From Aculops lycopersici (lineage: Eukaryota; Arthropoda; Arachnida; Trombidiformes; Eriophyidae), in NCBI GenBank assembly GCA_015350385.1, contig WNKI01000002.1:7544185-7608184 (forward strand): a stretch of 64,000 nt of DNA, written 5' to 3'. The translations under genes were made by a program, and so were the position numbers. Below the pieces are notes generated by a model. That model worked only from the letters and a program-made list of their open reading frames with translations, was not told where the DNA came from and did no database searches. Position 1 is the first letter of the stretch; each line of letters opens with the position of its first letter. Of this stretch, positions 41,587 through 50,664 are shown one piece after another.

Positions 41587-41592
41587 AATAAA
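41587..41592 (+). terminator. Poly-A signal AATAAA of the QPY-rich gene
   Basis: Lies 40 nt after the stop codon, so cleavage would fall at about 41605-41620. That is inside the last codons of the opposing methyltransferase gene, whose own AATAAA (minus strand, 41613-41618) lies within its coding sequence. The two transcripts probably overlap at their tails. Confidence 0.6.
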
Positions 41593-41606
41593 GACGCTCC
41601 AGATTT

Positions 41607-42395
41607 TTATATTTTATTAGCATTCTTTGAAATTACAGAGCACCAGTTGCCCTTGTCGTAATAAGATTCCGAGACTCTGACTCCGTCAATATTTCCTATC
41701 ATAGAATCTAGCTCTCTACATTTGAAAACATGATAAAACCTAAGATGTCTACCCGAACAGTCTGATTTGTCTTCAGACTGTTTAGTCTGAAAAGGAACTA
41801 AGACATCTTGGTCTACGAATGGTGTCCTATTCTTGTGGATAGGGAGGTAAACATCATTGCTAACGCTGACTTGATCGGTGTGAGGGATAGCTTCAGCAAC
41901 TTTGTTGTGGTTTTGTCTTAAATATGGATTATCTCTGTGTAGTTCCTGTTCGTAGGACCATACTTGGACCAAGAATTTTCCATCTTCTGGCGACAAAAGA
42001 TGGGTCATATCCTGGAGGCACTTTTGGCGACGTGCTTCACCCACAATATGATGTAAGGCAGCAATGCAAATCATCGCATCAAAGACGCCGCTTCTGAAAG
42101 GTAATTTGGTCATATCACATTGGACAACTTCGAATCCTCTAGACTTGCATATGGACAGCAAGCCTTTGCTTATATCACAGCCAATGTTAAAGGTAATTTT
42201 GTTGTCTAGATACTTTCCATTGCCGCATCCCACATCTAATAAAAGGGAATCTTGAGGTAGCGAAGTGAGGAATGCGTCCACCTTTGGCCATTTCTTATAT
42301 CTTGTGGAGCTAAATTCTCGTGCGATACTATCATAGGTTGACTTGACATAGTCATCCTCCAATTTTCGCCCGACATCCTCGGGTAGATTGTCCAT
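41607..42395 (-). CDS. TRM9/ALKBH8-type tRNA wobble-uridine methyltransferase
   Basis: A 262-residue class I SAM-dependent methyltransferase. Motif I reads Leu-Asp-Val-Gly-Cys-Gly-Asn-Gly-Lys-Tyr-Leu, followed by a Gly-Cys-Asp acidic end of beta-2 and the motif Ile-Ala-Ala-Leu-His-His. The N-terminal Phe-Ser-Ser-Thr-Arg-x-x-x-Trp-Pro and C-terminal Arg-Phe-Tyr-His-Val-Phe motifs are family hallmarks. TRM9 and the ALKBH8 methyltransferase domain add the methyl of mcm5U at the wobble position of tRNAs. There is no RRM or AlkB domain, so it is TRM9/TRMT9B-like rather than full ALKBH8. It shares the interval 42396-42783 as a divergent promoter with LRPAP1. Confidence 0.85.
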   Translation of the reverse strand: MDNLPEDVGRKLEDDYVKSTYDSIAREFSSTRYKKWPKVDAFLTSLPQDSLLLDVGCGNGKYLDNKITFNIGCDISKGLLSICKSRGFEVVQCDMTKLPFRSGVFDAMICIAALHHIVGEARRQKCLQDMTHLLSPEDGKFLVQVWSYEQELHRDNPYLRQNHNKVAEAIPHTDQVSVSNDVYLPIHKNRTPFVDQDVLVPFQTKQSEDKSDCSGRHLRFYHVFKCRELDSMIGNIDGVRVSESYYDKGNWCSVISKNANKI

Positions 42396-42783
42396 TGTGA
42401 GACTTGGAAACGAAGGAATTGATGATTAAAAAAATATTCTTGAGCCCGTGGCCAGTTTTGTGAACCACTATAATCCAACAATCTGCTGGACTTGATATTA
42501 GTCCTGCAGGATAAGCAGAGAAAGCGAGCTGCACGCTGCAAAGTCCGATTGTTGATGCGAGCTCATGTGCTTCAAAGGAGTGCACTAATATTGCAGCGCT
42601 CATATGTATCGAAGGCATCTTTCTGAAAATAGTGCGTTTGCATTATTTGAAAACAACCTGTTGGTGCGCTGCTATCGCGGATTCATCCCGTGATGCAATC
42701 TCAACGTTCAAATACAATTACATGACATTTTAAAGAACAATTACAAATTATCGACATTCTCAATCTTTATTAGATACACAATC
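42396..42783. promoter_or_regulatory. Divergent promoter of the methyltransferase and LRPAP1
   Basis: A 388-bp gap between opposing start codons. No TATA box or CACGTG is clear. The LRPAP1 side ends with an AT-rich 5' UTR. Nothing further can be supported. Confidence 0.4.
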
Positions 42784-43842
42784 ATGAAACTCTCAGTATT
42801 CCTACTAGCAATTTATGCATTTCATTACATCTCCGCCGATAGTGGCCCCTTCAAGATCAATAAACTAAATCTGATATGGAGTAAAGCGGAACACTCACTG
42901 GGCCAAAGTAAACTGAAGGATCTCAAGGCAGATTTGAGCAAACACGAATCTGACGAGCTTAGTCTAAAGAAGATGAAGGCGCATAATCAGGATAAGGATG
43001 GATTGTTTGAAGCTGTAGTTAGGAAGAAACTGCACTCGCTAATGTCCAAGTACAAACTCGAGAGGTATTATGATGATGTACACCCCGCACCGGCAACCGT
43101 CGAAGATGATCCCAAGAAGGATGTAAATGGTATCCAATCTCCGAACACTCAGCCAACATTCCGAGATTCCCGACTGGAGAAGTTGTGGAAGAAGGCCGAA
43201 AAGTCTGGTTTCACTCAAGAGCAACTAATGGTTCTACATGAGGAGTTTCAACATCAGCAAGATCGACTCGATGACCATTATGAGACAATGAACATAATTG
43301 AGAATGAGCTGGAGTCCAGAATGAATGAACAGAACAGGTATGAGAACTCTATTGAGGCGGATGTTCATGAGAAGAAATCTAAGAAGACCAAGAGCAACAA
43401 AGACAAGGAGTCTCCTGCTGATAAGAGGGCAAGACTCTATCAAAATATGCATCAAGGACTTAAAGACAAGTATTCAGACATCAAGAGGGATCTAGAGGTG
43501 ATTCACAGAAATATAATCCTCAAAAAAGCAGGCGATTCAGGGGGTCCGTTCGAGTTGGAAATCGTCAACGAGCTCTGGGCTTCCGCAGAGCAATCTAATT
43601 TCAACCAGGCCGAGCTAGATTCGTTCAAAGAGGAGCTAGGACACTATGAGACTCGTTTGAAAAAGTTAGACCACTTTCAGAATCAGCTTGAACGCAATCA
43701 AATCATAAACAAAGGTGATACCTCGGACGAGGACAAGGAGACAAAACATCTTAGGAAGCGGGTCGAAGAATTAACCCATAAAGCCGATAAGACTCGCAAG
43801 TCGCTCGAAAAAAGAATAGTCAAGGCTCGCGAGGAGCTGTAA
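42784..43842 (+). CDS. LRPAP1: Receptor-associated protein (alpha-2-macroglobulin receptor-associated protein)
   Basis: A 352-residue protein. Residues 1-19 are a signal peptide. Three helical RAP domains follow. Domain 1 begins Pro-Phe-Lys-Ile-Asn-Lys-Leu-Asn-x-Ile-Trp-x-Lys-Ala; domain 2 begins near 125 with Arg-Leu-Glu-Lys-Leu-Trp-Lys-Lys-Ala-Glu; domain 3 is the Lys-rich heparin- and receptor-binding part, with a second Glu-Leu-Trp-x-x-Ala helix. RAP is an ER chaperone that keeps LDL-receptor family proteins from binding ligand early. The C-terminus is REEL, an ER-retrieval signal equivalent to the vertebrate HNEL. Intronless. It converges with lingerer, whose stop is 153 bp away. Confidence 0.9.
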   Translation: MKLSVFLLAIYAFHYISADSGPFKINKLNLIWSKAEHSLGQSKLKDLKADLSKHESDELSLKKMKAHNQDKDGLFEAVVRKKLHSLMSKYKLERYYDDVHPAPATVEDDPKKDVNGIQSPNTQPTFRDSRLEKLWKKAEKSGFTQEQLMVLHEEFQHQQDRLDDHYETMNIIENELESRMNEQNRYENSIEADVHEKKSKKTKSNKDKESPADKRARLYQNMHQGLKDKYSDIKRDLEVIHRNIILKKAGDSGGPFELEIVNELWASAEQSNFNQAELDSFKEELGHYETRLKKLDHFQNQLERNQIINKGDTSDEDKETKHLRKRVEELTHKADKTRKSLEKRIVKAREEL

Positions 43843-43994
43843 CTGAGAGTAATGAAGTGATGAAGGGATAGTAATATTTAGTTTGAATGTGAAGAGCCAC
43901 CACCAATTGGGCCCAAGTTTATTGAGTAAAGTTCGTCACTATAATCATCTCCGAACTGGCTTTGTATTTTACTCATTTCCCATCTATCCGATCA

Positions 43995-46838
43995 TCAATT
44001 CCAATTTGGGTAATACTTGCTCGGGTTCATCTGCGAGCCTCCACGTTGACCTCCCGAGTGTTGTTGATTCAGATTCAAGCCATCCAAGTTGTGCTGCAAC
44101 AAGGGGTAGCCAGCAATTGAGGTTGGTTGTTGCGCATTGTGCGAAAAGCCAAACTGTTGCTGGGGTCCGTTGCCTGACATTTGCTGTTGATATCCCTTGG
44201 CATCATTGTAGTTCGGCTGCTTGTTTGCCTGCTGCTGTTGCCCTTTGTTTACTGAGCCGTACATGTTGTAAGAGCTTCCTCCTGAGGTGACATCCAACTC
44301 GTTGCTAACACCCGACGCTTTGCTTGTTGGTTGCATGTTCGAGCCAGAGTAGTTTTGTTGCTGTTGTTGTTGCTGTAGCTGCTTAACATAGTCTTGCAAA
44401 ACCGGGTTCGATGCATCATATCCCGAATATCCAGTATGATACGAGGCAGCCGTATTCTTCTGGTAAACTGAATTAGCCGAACCTGTGTTGGTGGGTTGCG
44501 GTATATGTGGAAATATTGGTGCAGCACTGTATAGATTTTGTGGCATCATGTTGAAAGCTCCGGGCATAGCATAAGTCAATTGGTAGCCAGTGTGCAAGGC
44601 ATTTGTAACAAATGCCTGATTATGAGTTTGTGAGGCAACTGGAGCCGCTTGAGTTGTTGTGATTGAGGGTGCGTCACCATCGGCGCCTCTGTTGAACTTG
44701 TTTGCGTCACTCGGCGAGTAAACGGATTGGAAATTTTGGTCTCGCCCGGCTGTCTGGGCAGCGACTTGATAATGAACGTCAGGGGTCTGATAAGGATATG
44801 GGAAAATTGCAGGCTGATAAGCATTGCCCATAATATATTGGGGCTGACTCATCAAAGGTAGTGCACCTGGAGGAACACTTGGTACGCCAGCCTTATTTGA
44901 TGACGATATTCCAACAAGCGACTTGAGACTCTCGGAGGCTTCCTTATTGTACTGATTCATACTCATGGTTGTCTTGGGTTTCATCGAACTCAGATTTTGT
45001 TGCTCCAAAACTGCTCTAGCTTCGGATGCTTCCTTGCTGTATTGACTCATGCTCATAGAGGTCTTGGGCTTCATCGATGCTACCGATTGCTTGAGAACAG
45101 CCTCGGCCATTGAAGGATCGAAGAAATTCTGCGGTATTGGTTTCTGGGATGACTGTTGCGATTGAACTGGTTGGTTTACGGCGTTTAAGGTACTTGATTG
45201 AGAGCTAACTGTATCAGATAACTTGGTTGCTAAGTTGATCTGTGAGGGAACAGACGCGTCATTGAGTAGAGGTTGGTTCTTCTGGTTAGTTGCTGGGCCA
45301 TCAACTGCCTTAGAACTTGGTGTGAAAACTTTGGTCTCCATAACCTTTGCTTCCCAATCTTCCTCGCTCCAATCTTCAGTGCCGGCGACATCCGACCACT
45401 GGCCAACTCGAAGAGTATTGCCAACACCAACCGATTGGTCGGAGTTGGTCGGCTTAGTAGCAGCCTCAGCAGTGCTATTTGTCCAGGTGTCGATAGAATC
45501 TGGGAACCCGTCACTAGGTTGATTAGCGTTATTATTTAAATTTGGATTTGGTTGCAGTCCTCTATTGATAATAGTCCTAACATTACCACCACCTCGTGGG
45601 TTGTTGTTACTATTCATTGGGCCTTGACGGTGATTATATGGGCGTTGGTTATTACCCGAGATCTGGCGTCCGCCGCGATATGAGTTGCTGGTGTTGTTGT
45701 TGAACCTTCTATCATCGGCATTATAGTAAGGTCTTCGGGGCCCACTCTTACCTAGATGTTGTGTTTGTTGTGAAAATTGCCGATTGTTCTTGTTATCTTG
45801 AGAAGGGATAGTTGGATGTGAGTTTGGTAATCCAGATTGGCGGCCTAATCTGTTCGTCTCGAGAACATCCTGGAATGCTCCTTTGGCCTGGTCCTGCTGA
45901 CTAACACTGCCAGCGCCCGAGGCATCACGTAAGTCTAGCTCACCAAACTGAACATTCAGAGCCGAGACCTGTAGCTCACTGTTGGGCATCTCAACAGCTG
46001 AATCAGGTATCCTTGTTGACCTTGAATGATGCTGTGCTCGGTTTCCAAGTTGCGTCTGGGCACCTCTTTGTGGGTGCGATCTTAGATGTTGCTGTTGATG
46101 TTGCGCTGGTTGTTGTTGCTGCTGCAACGAGGTTACCTTGTTGGCTGTCTGAGTACCAGCAGCCGTCGTTGCGGAAGTCGTAGCACTAGTAGTTGTTGAT
46201 AGATCACTTGAGGGTATGAGGTTGGACGAGGTTAAACCAGTTGAATTTTTGTCCGACGCATCAAGCTTGCTATAGTTGTTGTTAGAGTTTTGGCTGGCTG
46301 TTGTGTTAGCTACTGTGGATTGTTGGTTCGTAGAGACTGAGGGTGTATGATGTTGTTGTTGATGGTGATGATGACCAGCAGCGCCCGTTATTTGATGATG
46401 ATTGGTGCCCTTGTTTTGTTGTTGTTGTTGTTGGTGATGATGAGACGTGTTTCTATTATTCGCATTCTTGCCATCGACATTTCTTGTCGAGCCGGCGGCA
46501 GCAGATGCATGATGATGATTAGAGCCTTGAGAGGCAGCTGCTGCAGCGGCCGCGGCGGCCGCCTGCTTGTTGGCTTGTGAGTTTACATTTTTATTCTTCT
46601 TCTTGCCGGCAGATTTCCATTGATTCTCAACAATGACATGATCGCCTTCTAATATCATATCAACAGCTTTCTCGACATCATAATGACAATCGTAGAGGGC
46701 AATCGCCGCTTGATCGCGTGTTGAATTTGTCAACTCAACAACCTGATCCAATTTCTTTTGCAACTCTGCATCATCTGAATTGTTGTCGTTTATTAGATTT
46801 GCCAACCTCATTTGGTCGGCATGGTTAAGCGCGTCCAT
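43995..46838 (-). CDS. lig: Lingerer / UBAP2L-type RNA-granule protein
   Basis: A 947-residue intronless protein. A UBA domain lies at about residues 22-64 (Gln-Ala-Ala-Ile-Ala-Leu-Tyr-Asp-Cys and Val-Glu-Lys-Ala-Val-Asp-Met-Ile-Leu-Glu-Gly). A long Q/N/H-rich region follows, then an Arg/Gly-Asn patch (RGG-like) near 385-425, a Trp-rich conserved block (Asp-Trp-Ser-Glu-Glu-Asp-Trp-Glu), and a C-terminal part with the UBAP2-family Phe-Phe-Asp-Pro-Ser-Met segment and a Tyr/Gln-rich tail. UBAP2L and Drosophila lingerer are RNA-binding regulators of stress granules and translation. A 26-residue unit around Met-Lys-Pro-Lys-Thr-x-Met-Ser-Met is duplicated in tandem. TTTATT at 43918-43923 is its minus-strand AATAAA. 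Confidence 0.88.
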   Translation of the reverse strand: MDALNHADQMRLANLINDNNSDDAELQKKLDQVVELTNSTRDQAAIALYDCHYDVEKAVDMILEGDHVIVENQWKSAGKKKNKNVNSQANKQAAAAAAAAAASQGSNHHHASAAAGSTRNVDGKNANNRNTSHHHQQQQQQNKGTNHHQITGAAGHHHHQQQHHTPSVSTNQQSTVANTTASQNSNNNYSKLDASDKNSTGLTSSNLIPSSDLSTTTSATTSATTAAGTQTANKVTSLQQQQQPAQHQQQHLRSHPQRGAQTQLGNRAQHHSRSTRIPDSAVEMPNSELQVSALNVQFGELDLRDASGAGSVSQQDQAKGAFQDVLETNRLGRQSGLPNSHPTIPSQDNKNNRQFSQQTQHLGKSGPRRPYYNADDRRFNNNTSNSYRGGRQISGNNQRPYNHRQGPMNSNNNPRGGGNVRTIINRGLQPNPNLNNNANQPSDGFPDSIDTWTNSTAEAATKPTNSDQSVGVGNTLRVGQWSDVAGTEDWSEEDWEAKVMETKVFTPSSKAVDGPATNQKNQPLLNDASVPSQINLATKLSDTVSSQSSTLNAVNQPVQSQQSSQKPIPQNFFDPSMAEAVLKQSVASMKPKTSMSMSQYSKEASEARAVLEQQNLSSMKPKTTMSMNQYNKEASESLKSLVGISSSNKAGVPSVPPGALPLMSQPQYIMGNAYQPAIFPYPYQTPDVHYQVAAQTAGRDQNFQSVYSPSDANKFNRGADGDAPSITTTQAAPVASQTHNQAFVTNALHTGYQLTYAMPGAFNMMPQNLYSAAPIFPHIPQPTNTGSANSVYQKNTAASYHTGYSGYDASNPVLQDYVKQLQQQQQQQNYSGSNMQPTSKASGVSNELDVTSGGSSYNMYGSVNKGQQQQANKQPNYNDAKGYQQQMSGNGPQQQFGFSHNAQQPTSIAGYPLLQHNLDGLNLNQQHSGGQRGGSQMNPSKYYPNWN

Positions 46839-48212
46839 TAGAAGTCCGGTGATTCAATGTGATGGGGGTTGATGGTTTGGTTTTCTATAATAATAGATAG
46901 ATGGTTGGAATATCGATATCTGATTCGATTTAAGTTCAAGTTTTTATATAACGTAGTGTCTACAATGACTATTGGTGGTGGTATCTAAATATAAATGTGT
47001 TTTTGTTTTATGTGATGTGTATTTTATAATGATGATGGTGGTGGTGGTGGTGGTGGTGTCTATGTGTTTATGATTATTGTAATAATGATGATGAAGATGA
47101 TGAATGCGATATCAATAATATAGAGATAGAATATGTATATATATATATATGAGATTATATAATTTTGTAGGCCCGTAAATATACCTATATATATATATAA
47201 TTATATATTCATTTACATGTGAAATTGGTGGTGATCATTCCAAATTAAAGATATTGAATGCGAAGGTTGGGCAAAGCGGCCAAAATAACCAATGTGAAAA
47301 ATATCACGCCTTGCGTTCCTCTCTCTCTTTCTCTCACACGCTCACCGCTTGCTCGCTGCTTGCTGATGGCAGCGCACTGCTGCCGCTGCACCGTCTCCAT
47401 GTTAAAAGCAATGCGTCGTCGGATTCCCGTCGCGTTGCCGTCGATGCTGCTGCTGTTGCGACGCCGCTGGTTGCAAGTTGCATTGGGAAAACGATAGAAA
47501 GACAGTGGGAGAAAAGAGGCAACAGAACTCAAAGAGCTATCAAATAGAAGATAGCGAGTCAGAGAGAGAGAGAGAGAATGGGACTCTATTGGAAAGGCGT
47601 TCGCGCACAGTGCACTGCAAAACGTACTGAACGCGGGACGAGCGACAGAAAACACACACGAAAACACATTCGGTTTGCACTGTGTGCGCGTTGCAGCACT
47701 CGCCGAGCACTTTTGCCCAATGGCGCAAAATTCAAATTTCCCATATGGGCGCTGCCGAGCGCGAGGCACTCGCACGCTTGGATTGGAAATGCCGCTATGT
47801 AGCTTACTCCTTTAACGCCTCTATGCGCCTTGGTGTTTCAGAAGAATTTGCCCACCGTTTTGCCAGAGTTGAATAATAATCGTGGTGGACCTGCTCGTTA
47901 TCAGCCTTCCGTTTAGTTTGCACTCCAACAATAGCCTGATACCCTCTGCCATGCCAGCGAATGTCGCTCGCGATGTATATAAAATTATTCAGCTTTCGAC
48001 TGTATGTTTTCCGTGCTCTGCCTGAAGCCTCTAGCGTAACTCGTCTGCTTTGCGATTACATCGGCTGATGCCGCTACTGCCACTGCTGCGTTCGCTGCTT
48101 GTATTGCCACCTCTTTCTCACTTGAGCAGCGGTAGACATTCTATTGTGGTTACCCATCTGAAAACTTGGACAAATTCACAAACCTCACAAGTATTAAAAC
48201 AAAATAGATTAA
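46839..48212. other. Intergenic region between lingerer and phosphoglycerate kinase
   Basis: Divergent promoter interval. It contains a (GGT)8-like run at 47034-47058, TA-rich runs near 47135-47150 and 47188-47201, a (GA)n run at 47562-47577, and the kinase TATA box at 47976-47983. The frames here, including a 176-codon one at 47245-47775, have Ser/Arg-rich composition without family resemblance and are not accepted. Confidence 0.5.
47976..47983 (+). promoter_or_regulatory. TATA box of phosphoglycerate kinase
   Basis: A textbook TATATAAA. It implies a start site near 48006-48012 and a 5' UTR of about 400 nt to the canonical ATG at 48411. Strong TATA boxes are common for highly expressed glycolytic genes. 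Confidence 0.65.
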
Positions 48213-48410
48213 ATGACTCACTCTCATTCGTTCGCTCCCCAAGGACGAACTAAAGACTCTAGTCCTAATCAGTCGCGAAAACAATCATCATCCCAAAATT
48301 CTATTTCGTCATCAACTTTCAAGTCAACAACTTCAGGTGCTAATAAAGCGTTTAGTGCCACTAATAATAAAACTAAAAAACATCACCATAGAGCATCATC
48401 ATCTACTAAA

Positions 48411-49673
48411 ATGTCACAATTATTTGCCAAATTAACTATTGACCATATTAAAGATCTTATACCCGGTAAGAGGATATTGATTAGAGTAGATTTTAATGTC
48501 CCAATGAAAGATGGACGTATTACAAATAATCAACGCATTGTGGGTGCCCTAAAGACAATTCAATTTTGTTTGGAGAACAAGGCTAAGTCAGTTATATTGA
48601 TGTCTCATCTTGGCCGACCGGATGGTTTGCCGAATCCAAAATATTCCCTACGCCCAGTTGCCGAGGAGGTCGGCCGTTTATTACATAAGAATGTCACCTT
48701 TTTAAGCGATTGCGTTGGCATGGACATCGAGGACGCCTGTAAGGAGCCCCAAGATGGAACGGTGATTTTATTGGAAAACTTGAGGTTCCATGTGGAGGAA
48801 GAGGGAAAGGGAGTCGATGAGGATGGCAATAAGGTGAAGGCCGACGAGAAGTCTGTGCAAACTTTCCGAAAATCTCTATCAAAATTAGGTGACATTTATA
48901 TTAATGATGCCTTTGGAACCGCCCATCGGGCCCACTCCTCAGTGGTTGGCATCGATTTAGAAACACGTGCTGCTGGTTTCTTAATGAAAAGGGAATTAGA
49001 ATTCTTTGCCAAGGCTTTAACAAATCCACCAAGGCCATTTGTTGGCATCATTGGCGGCGCTAAGGTTAAAGATAAGATTCAATTAATCAACAATATTCTG
49101 GACCATGTTAATGAGATGATAATTGTTGGCGGAATGGCTTTCACCTTTTTGAAGGTACTCAAGAATATGTCAATTGGAAACTCTCTTTTTGATAGTGATG
49201 GAGCAACTGTTGTAAAGGAATTAATGGACAAGGCCGCCAGTAAGAATGTAAAAGTCCACCTGCCAGTTGATTTTGTAACCGGCGATTCATTCAGTGAGAC
49301 AGCAAAAGTCGGAAAGGCCACCGCTGAAGCAGGGATACCAGATGGTCTAATGGGATTAGATTGCGGCGAGGAATCTATGAAGTTGTTTAAGGAATCAATT
49401 GATAGGTCTAAGCTGATCCTTTGGAACGGACCCTGTGGTGTCTTTGAATGGGATAATTTTGCAAGTGGAACGAAATCCATGATGGATATGGTGGTTGCAG
49501 CTACGGAACGTGGAACCATCACCATCATTGGAGGCGGAGACACTGCAACCTGTGCGGCAAAATTCAACACCGAATCCAAGGTTAGTTTTGTATCCACCGG
49601 CGGAGGTGCCAGCTTGGAGCTATTAGAGGGAAAACAGCTACCTGGCGTAGTGGCTCTATCACCTGCCCCCTAG
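48411..49673 (+). CDS. Pgk: Phosphoglycerate kinase
   Basis: The canonical protein is 420 residues, matching the family (about 415). It catalyses 1,3-bisphosphoglycerate plus ADP to 3-phosphoglycerate plus ATP in glycolysis. Signature motifs are intact: Arg-Val-Asp-Phe-Asn-Val-Pro, Ser-His-Leu-Gly-Arg-Pro, Asn-Leu-Arg-Phe-His, Asp-Ala-Phe-Gly-Thr-Ala-His-Arg-Ala-His, Gly-Gly-Ala-Lys-Val, Trp-Asn-Gly-Pro-x-Gly-Val-Phe-Glu, Gly-Gly-Gly-Asp-Thr and Ser-Thr-Gly-Gly-Gly-Ala. I prefer the ATG at 48411, with A at -3. The frame is also open to an ATG at 48213, which would add 66 Ser/Lys/Asn-rich residues; that ATG has T at -3 and no homology. A possible ATTAAA poly-A signal is at 49873-49878. Intronless. 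Confidence 0.95.
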   Translation: MSQLFAKLTIDHIKDLIPGKRILIRVDFNVPMKDGRITNNQRIVGALKTIQFCLENKAKSVILMSHLGRPDGLPNPKYSLRPVAEEVGRLLHKNVTFLSDCVGMDIEDACKEPQDGTVILLENLRFHVEEEGKGVDEDGNKVKADEKSVQTFRKSLSKLGDIYINDAFGTAHRAHSSVVGIDLETRAAGFLMKRELEFFAKALTNPPRPFVGIIGGAKVKDKIQLINNILDHVNEMIIVGGMAFTFLKVLKNMSIGNSLFDSDGATVVKELMDKAASKNVKVHLPVDFVTGDSFSETAKVGKATAEAGIPDGLMGLDCGEESMKLFKESIDRSKLILWNGPCGVFEWDNFASGTKSMMDMVVAATERGTITIIGGGDTATCAAKFNTESKVSFVSTGGGASLELLEGKQLPGVVALSPAP

Positions 49674-50664
49674 TCATGCAACTTATTTTCTTTGTTAATC
49701 ACAACTCAAAACAACGACAACAATCTAAAAACAACTACAGCAATATCATCACCATTATAAATATCATGAGCATCAATAACATCATGAAACATGCATACAC
49801 CATCTATCAATCAATCAATCTATCTATTACTCAACCAATCTTCAATATCATTATCGCTATAATCAATGTATCATTAAATTTTATCCCCTTACAAGAGTTC
49901 TCATTCATGAACAACTAAACGCTGGAGGGTTTAAAAGTCTCTTAAGTTTATCTAGCTTTAGACTAATCGGTCAGTTCAAAGTAAGGCCACCTCGAATAGA
50001 AAGTTATCTTTAAACTTCCTCTACATGACCGATGATGTAAAACCTCGAACTTCTTTGGCCAACTGCTCAGGTATGTGTAATGCAAACACTATTGCTAAAG
50101 GTGAGACTCGAGAGTCGAGCGACGTAACCAAACTTTCACTTGGTATCCTTTTCTCCACTCTAAATAGTCTGTCAGCAAATTCAACCCCAAAGTAGAGACT
50201 AATGACTATCCCGAAGTGAACTCTGTCCCTTTGTGGTGACCGTCTGTTGCCTGCTTCTCACAAAGTATATATAAATACAAGATATTCTCATTGCTTTGAA
50301 TACTATCTCATACCTGTCAGCATCTAACAGGTGGTGGCTAGCCAATGAACCGTTCAGCAGCAAGCGAAGGCTGCGCACTGTTTGCGCACGTTTTTTGCCC
50401 ACTTCAACCCATTAGCTGGACTTGCCACATGTCTGGCGTTTTTTTGCACTGACACATACGATGCGATATACTCCGGGTTTCCCGAGGTGAAAGTTTGCCA
50501 GATTGATTTCTACTCTTTATTGTTCAGTTGAACATTTGGAATCTTGTTGAAATCCCATCAAGAGATCCACTCAAGAGATCACGACACGAGAATTATCAGA
50601 GTTTTCTAATCTTCTTATAGTTGTAAAAGTTGATGAGAAATCATCATAAAATTTGTTGAGAGTG
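49674..50664. other. Interval between phosphoglycerate kinase and the large secreted protein
   Basis: Holds the kinase 3' UTR (ATTAAA at 49873-49878) and the promoter of the next gene. A GTATATATAAATAC run near 50267-50280 resembles a TATA box but is about 390 bp from the downstream ATG. AACAGGTG occurs near 50327. No coding sequence is credible. Confidence 0.4.

Noticed and set aside
47245..47775. 176-codon minus-strand frame upstream of phosphoglycerate kinase
   Set aside because: Ser/Arg/Ala-rich, lies in a repeat-rich promoter region, and the opposite strand is equally open; likely a chance frame.
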